64,000 nucleotides of DNA from NCBI GenBank assembly GCA_021208885.1, contig JAJOJF010000009.1, forward strand, positions 19,656-83,655, read 5' to 3'. The first letter of the stretch is position 1. Every line of letters starts with the position of its first letter. The DNA is from Burkholderiaceae bacterium. Its GTDB lineage: Bacteria; Pseudomonadota; Gammaproteobacteria; Burkholderiales; Burkholderiaceae_B. The notes under the pieces were generated by a model. It did no database searches. It worked only from the letters and a program-made list of their open reading frames with translations, and was not told where the DNA came from. Both the position numbers and the translations under genes were made by a program. Positions 18,338 through 32,793 of this stretch are shown here, one piece after another.

Positions 18338-18660
18338 CCTAAAAATGAAAAACGAATAGTCCTGCCACAACTTCACCCGTGACTCTACCGCCATCGACAG
18401 CATTGTGCGATGGATGACTGACACAACGTGTGGACAAAAGCTTGACGGATCCGCTTAGCGCTAAGCCTGACACAGTACGTTTGATTAGCCTTCGAGCGCG
18501 CGACAGGAACGTTGCCTAACGCGCAATTTTTTTAGCGTCTGATTTCAAATAATTCGCCATGAAATCGGGCATCTACCGGCAGATATGGTGGATTCTGGAC
18601 TTGCATATCCCTCAGCAATCAAGTGATAACGAAGGACAAACGCGCAAAAACAGCCAAAAT
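18338..18660. other. intergenic region with a 14-bp palindrome
   Basis: No gene is supported here. GCTTAGCGCTAAGC at 18453-18466 is a perfect palindrome of unknown role between the divergent CDGSH and hipB genes. The stretch becomes AT-rich toward hipB. Confidence 0.5.
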
Positions 18661-18718
18661 GTAATTTTTAAATTACTTTAAATTCAAATATATTTTAAAT
18701 GTAATTTATAATTTACAT
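18661..18718 (+). promoter_or_regulatory. hipBA promoter with two palindromic operator sites 40 bp apart
   Basis: GTAATTTTTAAATTAC at 18661-18676 is a perfect inverted repeat. ATGTAATTTATAATTTACAT at 18699-18718 is a 20-bp palindrome with one mismatched pair. The shared GTAATTT halves begin exactly 40 bp apart, about four helical turns. The second site ends at the base before the hipB ATG, and no ribosome-binding site is visible. This is the expected layout for HipB autorepression. Confidence 0.75.
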
Positions 18719-19027
18719 ATGAAACAAACCTCAAACTCCCACAAGACGCGCAAAAACGTAGATCTTGATCCACTGGTGCAAGACATCGTCGCCGCTCGCC
18801 GGGCGCAGAAAATCACACAGGCCGAACTTGCTAACTTTGCTGGCCTCTCACGGCGCACTATCGTGCTCGTCGAATCGGGCGGCGATTGCACGCTCAGCAC
18901 GTTGCGACGCATCGCGACGGCACTTGGATTGGAGATGCGTGCCCACACACCGCAGCGACCAACGCTTGATGACATCACACGCCAGAACGAGAGGCTGTTT
19001 GCCGAAATGCGTGCCCGAAACACATGA
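18719..19027 (+). CDS. hipB: HipB-like antitoxin / XRE repressor
   Basis: The 102-residue protein has a helix-turn-helix domain (about 22-75) with ITQAELANFAGLSRRTIVLVESG as recognition region. The C-terminal tail is charged, as in HipB, which neutralises HipA and represses the operon. hipA starts 34 nt downstream. The start codon directly follows an operator palindrome, so translation may be leaderless. Confidence 0.88.
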   Translation: MKQTSNSHKTRKNVDLDPLVQDIVAARRAQKITQAELANFAGLSRRTIVLVESGGDCTLSTLRRIATALGLEMRAHTPQRPTLDDITRQNERLFAEMRARNT

Positions 19028-19061
19028 CCAACCATAACAAACAAGCACCGGGGTAGCCACC

Positions 19062-20318
19062 ATGCTTGATGTGTACGTATCGAACCAATTAGTAGGCGTA
19101 TTGGATCAGCCTGATCCCTACACCTACGTCTTTAACTATTTGCCGGATGCACCGAGCTCTCTGCCAGTGTCACTGCTAATGCCCAAACGAACAGAGAGTT
19201 GGATCAGCCGAGTGCTACACCCGGTATTTCAGATCTCATTGCCAGAAGGCGCGCTGCGCGAACTCATCACCAAAAAATTCGGCAAACACTTTCAACAATT
19301 CGGCGATCTTGAGCTATTAGCCGTCGTCGGCGAGAACATGATCGGTCGCATTCAAGTTACTACGCACGGCAAACCACCCTCGGGCGCTACTACACACGAG
19401 TCACTGTCACGCTTGATCAATGAGCAGACGACAACGCTGGTTGATCACTACCTTGGGGCTCGAATGCACGAGTCTGGCGTCTCGGGTGGCTTTATCAAGT
19501 TTCTGGCTAAAAGCCCAAGCGACAATAACGGCAGACCTACACTGGCGCTCAACGACTGGATCATCAAACTTAATGACGATGACCATCCGCATATTGTGTT
19601 ACTAGAATACTTCGGCATGATGGCAGCTCGAGAAGCTGACCTGACAGTGCCCGATGTGCACCTCTCAGAGGACCATAAACACCTGTTGATTAAACGTTTT
19701 GATGTGACGCCGACAGGCGAACATCTGGGTTTCGAAGACATGTGCGCACTACTAGCCTTGTCCGCCAGAGACAAGTTCACGGGTTCTGTCGAGCGGATTA
19801 TCAAGACGATCAGCACTTATTCTCAGGCCGATCACAAACACAAGTCGCTTGATCAATTTTTCGGTCAATATCTGCTGGCATCAACCATCCGCAATGGCGA
19901 TGCTCATCTCAAAAATTTCGGCCTGATTTATAACGACGTCAACTCAGCAGAACTGGCACCGGTTTATGACATGATAAGCATGTCGGTCTATGCGCCGGTT
20001 GGCTCCAACTCAAGAGATGCAAACGACGCCATGGCCATCACTTTTGAAGGAACAAAACGCTGGCTGACCGAGGATGCAATCGAATCACTCGCATCTCGGT
20101 GCTTGATCACAACCAAGCGGGCGAATCAATGGAAATCCAGCATTGCTGCTGCACTGATTCAAACCGCTGAGAAGGTCATTGCGCATCTAAACAAATACCC
20201 TGAGGATCATTTCGAGGCGACTGCAGACCGCATGCTTGAGCTATGGGCTATCGGATTAGAAGTATTTGACAGTGAGGCCGCCGAGCGAATTAGACAAATT
20301 CGGCAGGGTCGGCCTTGA
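19062..20318 (+). CDS. hipA: HipA-family serine/threonine kinase toxin
   Basis: The 418-residue protein matches HipA: N-terminal couple-HipA domain (about 1-105), LLIKRFD near 205, the catalytic NGDAHLKNFG near 282, and the metal-binding PVYDMIS near 304. E. coli HipA phosphorylates glutamyl-tRNA synthetase and causes persistence; the target here is unknown. Length is near the usual 410-440 and the motifs look intact, so it is probably functional and controlled by the hipB upstream. Confidence 0.9.
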   Translation: MLDVYVSNQLVGVLDQPDPYTYVFNYLPDAPSSLPVSLLMPKRTESWISRVLHPVFQISLPEGALRELITKKFGKHFQQFGDLELLAVVGENMIGRIQVTTHGKPPSGATTHESLSRLINEQTTTLVDHYLGARMHESGVSGGFIKFLAKSPSDNNGRPTLALNDWIIKLNDDDHPHIVLLEYFGMMAAREADLTVPDVHLSEDHKHLLIKRFDVTPTGEHLGFEDMCALLALSARDKFTGSVERIIKTISTYSQADHKHKSLDQFFGQYLLASTIRNGDAHLKNFGLIYNDVNSAELAPVYDMISMSVYAPVGSNSRDANDAMAITFEGTKRWLTEDAIESLASRCLITTKRANQWKSSIAAALIQTAEKVIAHLNKYPEDHFEATADRMLELWAIGLEVFDSEAAERIRQIRQGRP

Positions 20319-20443
20319 GATCACTTGAGGCACCCACATTTTGAGCCACCAAGCCCAACATTTAATTCGAGCAACCAATCAGGGTACTGTATGCCCTCGC
20401 TTAGGTCAGATGATGGCATTGGGCAATGCAGGTCGTTTTGCCG

Positions 20444-21412
20444 TTATCGCTCAATCACAGGCACCCACCGATCGGTCTCTACCCGCATAAATGCAGCCAA
20501 TTCTTCAGGCGTAGACCCAACCGGCGTGAAATACACCGCAGTGAACTTTTGTTGTACGGCTGGATCTCGCATGATTCGAGCCACCACGTCACTGACTCGA
20601 TTCAACACAGCGTCAGGCGTGCCTGCCGGCGCCAACATGGCATTCCAAGAGATCGCCTCAAACCCTGGCAATCCCTGCTCGGCTAAAGGCGCGATGCCGG
20701 CAAGCTCAGCAACTGGACGGGTGCTGGTGATACCTAGCGCCTTGATCTTGCCCGCTTTCACCTGCTGCATCGCGATTGCCGGCACCATGAAACTGACTTG
20801 GATATCGTTTAACAACATCGCGTTGATCACGTCCGGAAAGCCTTTGTAGGGAACATGTTGCATCACAAGCCCGGTTTGCGACTGAAACATCTTCATGGCC
20901 AGATGGGAGGCACTACCCAACCCCACTGACCCATAATTGAACTTATCCGGGTTGGCACGCACCGTCTCTAGCAGCGAAGGTAAATCGGTCACACCCATTT
21001 GCTCACTGACAATCAGCACATTCGGGCTCGTGGCAATCAACGAAATTGGCGCCAAGTCCTTGGCAGGATCGTACCCAAGGGTTTGCGGAAATAGCGTTGG
21101 CGCGGTTACCAAAGGGCCGTTGATGGTGTAGAGCAGGGTATAACCATCAGGCTTGGCCTGCGCCACCACACGTGTCCCAATGTTGCCGCCTGCGCCAGGT
21201 TTGTTAATAATCACAACTGCCTGGCCCAGCTCTTTGGCCAATGGTTCAGCCACAACACGTGCCAGAATGTCAGGTGAGGATCCCGCTGGAAATGGAACCA
21301 CCAATTCAATGGCTCGATCAGATGGCCAAGCCGCCTGTGCTGCGAAGGCCCAGGCAACCAGGAATGTCCCCAGAACACCATTCAAAATACCGCGCTCAAA
21401 AAGTTGCTTCAT
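20444..21412 (-). CDS. Bug-family tripartite tricarboxylate transporter receptor
   Basis: The 322-residue protein has a signal peptide ending at AAQAA and the Bug signature (I/L)VVPFPAGSSPDILAR near 37. Further Bug features are NKPGAGGNIGT near 70 and a central GSVGLGSASHLAMKMF. Bug receptors bind carboxylates or other small organics in the periplasm and are greatly expanded in Burkholderiales. No tctAB permease genes are nearby, so it is one of the usual orphan receptors. An AGGGAAA lies before ATG 21412. Confidence 0.92.
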   Translation of the reverse strand: MKQLFERGILNGVLGTFLVAWAFAAQAAWPSDRAIELVVPFPAGSSPDILARVVAEPLAKELGQAVVIINKPGAGGNIGTRVVAQAKPDGYTLLYTINGPLVTAPTLFPQTLGYDPAKDLAPISLIATSPNVLIVSEQMGVTDLPSLLETVRANPDKFNYGSVGLGSASHLAMKMFQSQTGLVMQHVPYKGFPDVINAMLLNDIQVSFMVPAIAMQQVKAGKIKALGITSTRPVAELAGIAPLAEQGLPGFEAISWNAMLAPAGTPDAVLNRVSDVVARIMRDPAVQQKFTAVYFTPVGSTPEELAAFMRVETDRWVPVIER

Positions 21413-21707
21413 TGAATTTCCCTAAAACAGTGGATATCAAGACAGGCCAAGCCTCGGGATTTGCAATCAACCCTCGATACAAGCAGTCAACATGTTGAAT
21501 CAACAACATACAAACTCTGCACGATCATACAGCTTGGCTCCCGACTTGCATCTGCCGTGTCTAGTCAGCGGGTGCTTATCGAATCAAGCATCGAACCAAA
21601 TTTCAGGCTGCATATGCCCACTACTTGCCTGTTGTCTAGGCAATAGCGACACTCTAGTGACACGCGGCGATTGCCATATGCCTGCGGTATTAATTTGAGT
21701 CGCGAGA
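21413..21707. other. intergenic region, no gene seen
   Basis: This 295-nt stretch lies upstream of the Bug gene and downstream of the frameshifted small gene. Short open frames here lack initiation signals and family resemblance. It presumably holds the Bug promoter, which I cannot place. Confidence 0.5.
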
Positions 21708-21931
21708 TCATGGCTTGCGCTTCGGTCGAACAATAATGACTTCAAGACCAGCTGCCTCTAGATCAGGGATCAAATCCTCAGGTGGAATGCGTGTCAGCTT
21801 CCCGTTCCTAGTGACAATAAGATCAGTGTTAAATCGAACTGCATCAATTTTTGCTTGTAGGACGCCCGCCTCGAAAGCTTTAAGGATTTGACGTTCGGTT
21901 TCAGCCCTGTCAGGCCGTTTTTTTCAGCCAT
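21708..21931 (-). pseudogene. small hypothetical gene broken by one base at A AAA AAC
   Basis: From ATG 21931 the frame reads MAEKN, then loses its natural continuation. In the -1 frame a coherent 70-residue tail follows (RPDRAETERQILKAFEAG, later RFNTDLIVTRNGKLTRIPPE), ending in RPKRKP at TGA 21708. An eighth A in the poly-A run would give an unbroken 74-residue protein. The shift falls on A AAA AAC, correctly phased as a -1 slippery heptamer. It follows hicA on the same strand. I do not recognise the family. Possibilities are a sequencing error, a real frameshift mutation or programmed frameshifting. Confidence 0.55.
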
Positions 21932-22003
21932 CAATTGACTGCCCCCCGGATGACAAGACCACAGTTGTATCGTTTGCGTCTAGAACATACCGCGCACTAC
22001 TGC

Positions 22004-22201
22004 TCAAAACTGCTTGGGCAAACCCGCTTGTTTAAGCACAGCATTGGCTGTGTGTCTTGATTTGATTTTGCTATCAACAGGGAACCTAACCCGTGTAATC
22101 GGCGAGTACCAGATATCGTGATCGCCTTTGCCGGGGCGATCGAAATAGCAACCGGCTTCCGACAGCAGCCGCTTGAGTTCATGCGAGAAATTACTGCCCA
22201 T
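22004..22201 (-). CDS. hicA: HicA-family toxin
   Basis: The 65-residue protein has the HicA/YcfA double-stranded-RNA-binding-like fold. ELKRLLSEAGC is followed by PGKGDHDIWYS, whose histidine is the catalytic residue of HicA mRNA interferases, and by RHTANAVLKQAGL at the C-terminus. It is second in the operon; its ATG shares one base with the stop of the antitoxin gene. Confidence 0.9.
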   Translation of the reverse strand: MGSNFSHELKRLLSEAGCYFDRPGKGDHDIWYSPITRVRFPVDSKIKSRHTANAVLKQAGLPKQF

Positions 22202-22437
22202 CAGTGCAAATTTCTGTGGGCAACAGAGAATTTGCGAGCCAAGAGTTCAAACGGAACTTCAGTGCCATCCGGCAATCCGTTTAAATCCAGCAATTCAGGT
22301 ATCAGCACCTCTAATTTGAGCGAAAGTGCCTCGAGCGTTTCAGCTTCCGTAGCAAGTCCTGGCACATCATCAGACGTTGCCACCCAGACCCTAGCTTGAT
22401 CATCCCATTCAGCACGAACGAAATATATCTTTTGCAT
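22201..22437 (-). CDS. hicB: HicB-like antitoxin (DUF1902)
   Basis: The 78-residue protein has the HicB/DUF1902 partial RNase H-like fold: WDDQARVWVATSDDVPGLATEAETLEALSLKL. No DNA-binding domain is present, as usual for DUF1902 partners. A strong GGAGGTG precedes ATG 22437. The antitoxin-first order is the reverse of classical hicAB but normal for DUF1902 pairs. Confidence 0.88.
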   Translation of the reverse strand: MQKIYFVRAEWDDQARVWVATSDDVPGLATEAETLEALSLKLEVLIPELLDLNGLPDGTEVPFELLARKFSVAHRNLH

Positions 22438-22480
22438 TCAACACCTCCAGCCACACTTAAACGCAGGCCCTAATCGTACA

Positions 22481-24073
22481 TCACTCCCACTCGATCGTCG
22501 CCGGTGGCTTGGTCGAGACGTCATACACCACGCGGTTGATGCCCTTGACCTCGTTGATGATGCGCGATGACACTTTGGAGAGCAACTGATGCGGCAAAGG
22601 CGCCCAGTCTGCCGTCATGAAATCCGATGTCTGCACGGCTCTGAGCGCCACCACATACTCATACGTGCGGCCATCGCCCATCACACCGACAGACTTCACC
22701 GGCAAGAACACCGCAAATGCTTGTGAAGTCAGGTCATACCAGGATTTGTTGGTCTCAGGATCAATCGTGTTTCTGAGCTCTTCGATAAAGATTGCATCGG
22801 CTTCGCGCAACCAGTCAGCAAACTGCTTGTTCACCGCACCCAGGATGCGCACGCCCAAGCCAGGGCCCGGAAACGGATGGCGGTAGACCATCTCGGGTGG
22901 CAAGCCCACCGCAATGCCAAGTTTTCTGACTTCGTCTTTGAAGAGCTCGCGCAAAGGCTCAAGCAACTTCAGATTCAAGGTCTCGGGCAAGCCGCCAACA
23001 TTGTGGTGAGACTTAATCGACACCGCCTTGCCTGTCTTGGCACCAGCCGACTCAATCACATCGGGATAAATCGTGCCTTGGGCAAGCCACTTGGCGTTCT
23101 CGATTTTGCCGGCTTCACGCTGAAAGACTTCGACGAACTCTTTGCCGATAATCTTGCGCTTAGCTTCCGGGTCAGTCACCCCATCAAGCTTGCCCATGAA
23201 ATCGTCAGTTGCATCGACATGAATCACCTTGACACCCATGTGCTCGGCAAATGTCGACATCACCTGCTCGGCTTCATTCAAGCGCAACAAGCCGTGATCG
23301 ACAAACACGCAGGTCAGTTGATCGCCAATGGCTTTATGAATCAGCGCAGCAGCAACCGAAGAATCCACCCCGCCTGACAATCCCAGAATCACGTGGTCTG
23401 AGCCCACCTGCTCACGAATCTTGGCGACCGCTTCGTCGACGTAGTCAGGCATGTTCCAGTCCGCGTGGCAGCCACAGATGTCACGCACAAAGCGCGTCAG
23501 CATGGCCTGGCCCTGAACCGTGTGTGTCACCTCAGGGTGAAACTGCACACCGTAGAACAAGCGGGTTTCATCGGCCATGCCAGCAATCGGGCACGATGGC
23601 GTTGATGCCATCAGCTTGAACCCCGCTGGCAGACTGGTGACCTGGTCGCCATGGCTCATCCAGACCTTGAGCATCCCATGGCCTTCAGGTGTGCTGAAAT
23701 CCTCAATGCCGTCAAAGAGCTTGGTGTGACCACGAGCCCTGACTTCTGCATAGCCAAACTCACGATGATGCGCATGCGTCACGTCACCGCCGAAATGCAT
23801 CGCCATGGCCTGCATGCCATAGCAAATACCCAGCACAGGCACGCCCTGCTCAAACACTGCGCCCGGCACCTTCAATGCATCGTCGTCATAAGCCGACAAA
23901 TGGCTGCCAGACAAGATAATGCCTTTTAAGCCGTGGGCCTTCTGTTCGAGCAGGAACGCATCCGAGACGTCGCCCGGGTGCAATTCACAATAAACACCAG
24001 CCTCACGCACTCGCCGGGCAATCAGTTGAGTAACCTGCGACCCGTAGTCGAGGATCAGAATTCGTTCATGCAT
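22481..24073 (-). CDS. guaA: GMP synthase (glutamine-hydrolysing)
   Basis: The 530-residue enzyme aminates XMP to GMP. It has an N-terminal class I amidotransferase with [10 protein letters not shown] (catalytic Cys) and FHPEVTHT, an ATP-pyrophosphatase with [11 protein letters not shown] near 235, and the GMP-synthase C-terminal domain ending PPATIEWE. The open frame extends 67 codons further upstream, but [14 protein letters not shown] at 24073 is the family start. It follows guaB by 37 nt. Confidence 0.98.
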   Translation of the reverse strand: MHERILILDYGSQVTQLIARRVREAGVYCELHPGDVSDAFLLEQKAHGLKGIILSGSHLSAYDDDALKVPGAVFEQGVPVLGICYGMQAMAMHFGGDVTHAHHREFGYAEVRARGHTKLFDGIEDFSTPEGHGMLKVWMSHGDQVTSLPAGFKLMASTPSCPIAGMADETRLFYGVQFHPEVTHTVQGQAMLTRFVRDICGCHADWNMPDYVDEAVAKIREQVGSDHVILGLSGGVDSSVAAALIHKAIGDQLTCVFVDHGLLRLNEAEQVMSTFAEHMGVKVIHVDATDDFMGKLDGVTDPEAKRKIIGKEFVEVFQREAGKIENAKWLAQGTIYPDVIESAGAKTGKAVSIKSHHNVGGLPETLNLKLLEPLRELFKDEVRKLGIAVGLPPEMVYRHPFPGPGLGVRILGAVNKQFADWLREADAIFIEELRNTIDPETNKSWYDLTSQAFAVFLPVKSVGVMGDGRTYEYVVALRAVQTSDFMTADWAPLPHQLLSKVSSRIINEVKGINRVVYDVSTKPPATIEWE

Positions 24074-24110
24074 GCGAGTAAGTCCGAAGTGTGTTCGAAG
24101 TGGATTCGAA

Positions 24111-29682
<5,572 letters not shown>

Positions 29683-30101
29683 GTCAACCAACCACAAAAG
29701 GTGAAGAATGGGCGTATTTTAGCCGGGGAGCAGGCACTGTCGGGTAGTAGCCTCGAAGACAACTCCGATACAACCACCACAACCGTCAACGAGTACTGAG
29801 CGCGCTGCCAAGCGACTCGAGCCGGCTGACCCAGGCATGAAAATGCGGACAAGCCTTTCGGATTCGCTCTAAGCCGATCTTGGCGAGCAAAGTCGGGCCA
29901 TCAGATGCTCAAAAAATTCAGGGGCACATAAACGCCGCAGTTTTAGAGTTACGGTGCTTAGAGCGACAAGGAATGGCGACAACGAATGGAAACAGCACTC
30001 AAGGACTAGAACCCCAGTTCAAGGCAAGAACGCGAAGGCGCCTCGCTCAGAACGTTAGCGACATGGGTGACACATGCGTACATTGCTATCAATATTTAAT
30101 A
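29683..30101. other. intergenic region upstream of purL and the fitAB-like genes
   Basis: This roughly 420-nt stretch between divergent genes must hold the purL promoter and, at its right end, the TA promoter. Open frames here are short and unconvincing, and I see no repeat or RNA gene. Confidence 0.45.
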
Positions 30102-30120
30102 GTGATATCATTGATCTCAC
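30102..30120 (+). promoter_or_regulatory. operator-like palindrome before fitAB-like genes
   Basis: GTGAtATC-att-GATcTCAC is a 19-bp inverted repeat with one mismatched pair, 18 nt before the antitoxin ATG and just ahead of its GGAGG. It is a likely binding site for the ribbon-helix-helix antitoxin. Confidence 0.6.
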
Positions 30121-30138
30121 AATTCGGAGGCTGATAAC

Positions 30139-30396
30139 ATGGCGAACATGACGATTAGAAATTTACCCGACGAGGTGCACCGAGCACTTCGTGTACGAGC
30201 CGCGCAACACGGGCGTAGCACCGAGGCTGAGGTGCGCGAAATACTTGAGGCGACAGTGCAATCAACGCAACGCATCAAACTCGGTTCACTGCTGCGATCT
30301 ATCGCTCGTGAGGCTGGCGAATTAACTGCGACTGAAGCAGAGCATTTCGAACAAGTTCGAGATAAAACCCCCGCTGAGCCCCTGAGGTTTGAATGA
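30139..30396 (+). CDS. FitA-like ribbon-helix-helix antitoxin
   Basis: The 85-residue protein begins MANMTIRNLPDEVHRALRVR, with HGRSTEAEVREIL, the FitA/Arc-type ribbon-helix-helix. A second part (about 45-85) would wrap the toxin. GGAGG lies 8 nt before the ATG. It overlaps the PIN toxin start by 4 nt. Confidence 0.92.
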   Translation: MANMTIRNLPDEVHRALRVRAAQHGRSTEAEVREILEATVQSTQRIKLGSLLRSIAREAGELTATEAEHFEQVRDKTPAEPLRFE

Positions 30397-30818
30397 TTAT
30401 TCTCGATACCAACGTCATTTCTGAAGCCTGGAAAATCGACCCCGATCCCGTTGTTTTGAGCTGGTTGGACAGTCAGAGCGTAGAGACACTGTTCCTAACT
30501 ACGATTACTGTCGCGGAATTACGTTTCGGTATTGCCGCTATGCCAAAGGGGAAAAGACGCACTAGCTACACCAACCGACTGGAGCAAGATGTACTTCCGA
30601 CCTTTGAAGGCCGAGTATTGAGTTTTGACTTAGGTTCGTCAAACGCCTACGGAGACCTGATTGCCCGAGCTCGCTCTAAAGGCAAGGCAATTAGTAAGGC
30701 AGATGGATATATTGCAGCAATCGCAGCCACAAGTAATTTAATCGTGGCCACCCGTGACGTCAGCCCTTTTAAAGCCGCCGGGTTAAAAGTAATCAATCCA
30801 TGGGGATTGAAACATTAA
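30393..30818 (+). CDS. FitB/VapC-like PIN-domain toxin
   Basis: The 141-residue PIN ribonuclease shows acidic residues in place: ILDTNVISE (D5), VAELRFG near 46, SKADGYIAAIA near 100 and VATRDVSPF near 118. Toxins of this class cleave RNA, often tRNA. The 3' end overlaps a convergent antitoxin-like gene by 26 bp. Confidence 0.92.
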   Translation: MIILDTNVISEAWKIDPDPVVLSWLDSQSVETLFLTTITVAELRFGIAAMPKGKRRTSYTNRLEQDVLPTFEGRVLSFDLGSSNAYGDLIARARSKGKAISKADGYIAAIAATSNLIVATRDVSPFKAAGLKVINPWGLKH

Positions 30819-31077
30819 GCACTTGCGAATCCAAAACACCAAGACCGGCGTCCACATCAGGAAAATCCTCGGGAATTGGCTCAAGCCGGGCCAACAAAGC
30901 GAGTAAGCCATTTGTAGATACGGACTCAACGACAAGTCGGTTTCCCGTGCGCCGTATATTCACCTCTACTGCCTCGAGCTCAAATCCCTTTGGAACTGGC
31001 ACGAATTGGTGTTGGCCAACGCTAATAAGTGGCACTCGCTTGGTAGCCTGCCTAGTTTGTTCTTTTCGTGGGAACAT
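30793..31077 (-). CDS. orphan VapB/AbrB-like antitoxin
   Basis: The 94-residue protein resembles VapB antitoxins: a swapped-hairpin AbrB-like part (VPVPKGFELEAVEVNIRRTGNRLVVE) and the typical tail LLALLARLEPIPEDFPDVDAGLG. A GAGGAG 3 nt before ATG 31077 fixes the start; longer in-frame starts exist. No toxin gene follows, because its 3' end runs into fitB from the other side. It may be a leftover antitoxin or an anti-addiction gene. The family call is by pattern only. Confidence 0.6.
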   Translation of the reverse strand: MFPRKEQTRQATKRVPLISVGQHQFVPVPKGFELEAVEVNIRRTGNRLVVESVSTNGLLALLARLEPIPEDFPDVDAGLGVLDSQVLNVSIPMD

Positions 31078-31208
31078 CCGCTCCTCTTCACAGTAGGTGG
31101 TGATCATGCGACAAATCTCGGAACTCGTCAAATTGAATACTTATTAGCGGCGATCGGTTTTTTAAGGGCCGCATTCAGACCAATAGCCGAACGATTATTC
31201 CGACTGCG

Positions 31209-32792
31209 CTACCCCTCAATCTCCCCTCGCTCCACCAACATCGCCCGCACATCCTTCTTGGTGATTTTGCCGTACCCAGACTTCGGCAACGACTCCCAAA
31301 AAAAGAATTCACGTGGCCAGCGGTATTTGGCGCAGCGTCCTTCAAGATGCGCAAACAGTTGCTCAGGCGTAACCTCCTCAACATCCGGTCGCCTCACCAC
31401 CACCGCCACCCCCACCTCGCCCCACTTGGGGTCTGGCACACCGAGCACAGCGACTTCGAGCACACCGGGGTGGGTCAGGAGCACCTCTTCGACTTCGCGC
31501 GGGTAGACATTCGAGCCACCCGAGATGTACATATCCGATTCACGACCGGTGATGTAGAGCAATCCGCGCTCATCCACCCTGCCCAGGTCACCGGTGTGAA
31601 ACCAGCCACCTTTGAGTGCTTTCTCAGTAGCCTCAGGATTGTTGTGATAGCCAAAGAGCACGGCAGGACCGCGCACACAAATCTCGCCAACTTCGCCTGT
31701 GGGCAAACGATTCATGTCTTTATCCAGAATCGCCACTTCCATGCCCGTGCGTGGTCTGCCGCATGAGCCAATATTGGCGTTCGGATCTTCATCATCAGCT
31801 GAGTGCATATGCGGTGGCAACACGGTAATGCAACCGGTGACTTCCCCCAAACCAAAATACTGCACCAACACGCGGCCAAGTTTCTGCAATGCCAGTTTCT
31901 GGTCTGCTCGGTACATCGGCGCGCCAGCATAGATCATGAACTTAAGGCTACTGTGGTCGTACTCATCCACAGAAGGATGCTCAACCAACACCTTCACAAT
32001 CGTTGGCACGGTAAATACATTGGTCACCCGGTGCTTCTCGACAAGTTGCCAGAACACTTCAGGCTCGAGCTTTTCTGATGGCATCAGCACATTGGCCGCC
32101 CCGCGAGCGACATTTAACAACATGTGGATGCCGGCGCCATGTGACAAAGGCGCCACTACCGCCGACACATCAAACTCATTGGTCCCAGGAATCAGATCAG
32201 CCAAATGATTGGTCACCACAAACGCCATCTGGCCATGCGTCAATACGCCCGCCTTGGGTCTGCCAGTCGTACCGGATGTATAGAAAAACCAGCACGGATC
32301 ATTCTCGGAAATTTCTGCTGGCGCAAAATCGCTGCCCAAGTGTTTGCTGACCAGGGCCTCGTAGCTGTGCTCGCCTGCTCTTGGCTCACCGATGGCGACT
32401 ACCAACCCAACATCGCTTGACGCTCTCTTCACAGCATCCACGTGGTCAGCGAACAAGTCTTCATAGACCATCACCGTAGCACCACTGCTAGCACCGAGAT
32501 ACGCCACTTCATCTGGCGTTAACCGAAAGTTGGTTGGCACCCAGACGCAACCGAGACGAAACGCCACCCAGGCCAGCTCCAAGGTCTGCAGACAGTTACG
32601 TGATTGCGTGAGTATCCGATCACCCTTGACCACCCCAAGATCAGTCAAAGCCTGACACATGGCGTTAACGCGAGAATCAACCTCTTTCCAGGTCCAGACC
32701 TCTTCGCCCCGAATGACGCCAGGCCGCTCGGGATGCAACTTTGCCGTCTGAGCCAACAATTGACTCAGGTTCATCACTTGTGCTGCATGCAT
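31209..32792 (-). CDS. AMP-forming acyl-CoA ligase (FadD-like)
   Basis: The 527-residue adenylate-forming enzyme has the P-loop FYTSGTTGRPKAGVLTHG near 169, GWFHTGDLGRVDERG near 400, and the C-terminal catalytic lysine in SGYGKITKKDVR near 511. It activates a carboxylic acid to its CoA thioester, probably a medium or long-chain fatty acid. The start at 32792 has AGGCGG upstream and lies directly after the thiolase stop, so the two form an operon. Confidence 0.9.
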   Translation of the reverse strand: MHAAQVMNLSQLLAQTAKLHPERPGVIRGEEVWTWKEVDSRVNAMCQALTDLGVVKGDRILTQSRNCLQTLELAWVAFRLGCVWVPTNFRLTPDEVAYLGASSGATVMVYEDLFADHVDAVKRASSDVGLVVAIGEPRAGEHSYEALVSKHLGSDFAPAEISENDPCWFFYTSGTTGRPKAGVLTHGQMAFVVTNHLADLIPGTNEFDVSAVVAPLSHGAGIHMLLNVARGAANVLMPSEKLEPEVFWQLVEKHRVTNVFTVPTIVKVLVEHPSVDEYDHSSLKFMIYAGAPMYRADQKLALQKLGRVLVQYFGLGEVTGCITVLPPHMHSADDEDPNANIGSCGRPRTGMEVAILDKDMNRLPTGEVGEICVRGPAVLFGYHNNPEATEKALKGGWFHTGDLGRVDERGLLYITGRESDMYISGGSNVYPREVEEVLLTHPGVLEVAVLGVPDPKWGEVGVAVVVRRPDVEEVTPEQLFAHLEGRCAKYRWPREFFFWESLPKSGYGKITKKDVRAMLVERGEIEG

Positions 32793-32793
32793 G

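Noticed and set aside
21924..22004. A 27-codon frame between hicA and the frameshifted gene (ending LSSGGQSIDG)
   Set aside because: It has only a TTG start inside hicA, no family match and no ribosome-binding site; possible remnant but not supportable.
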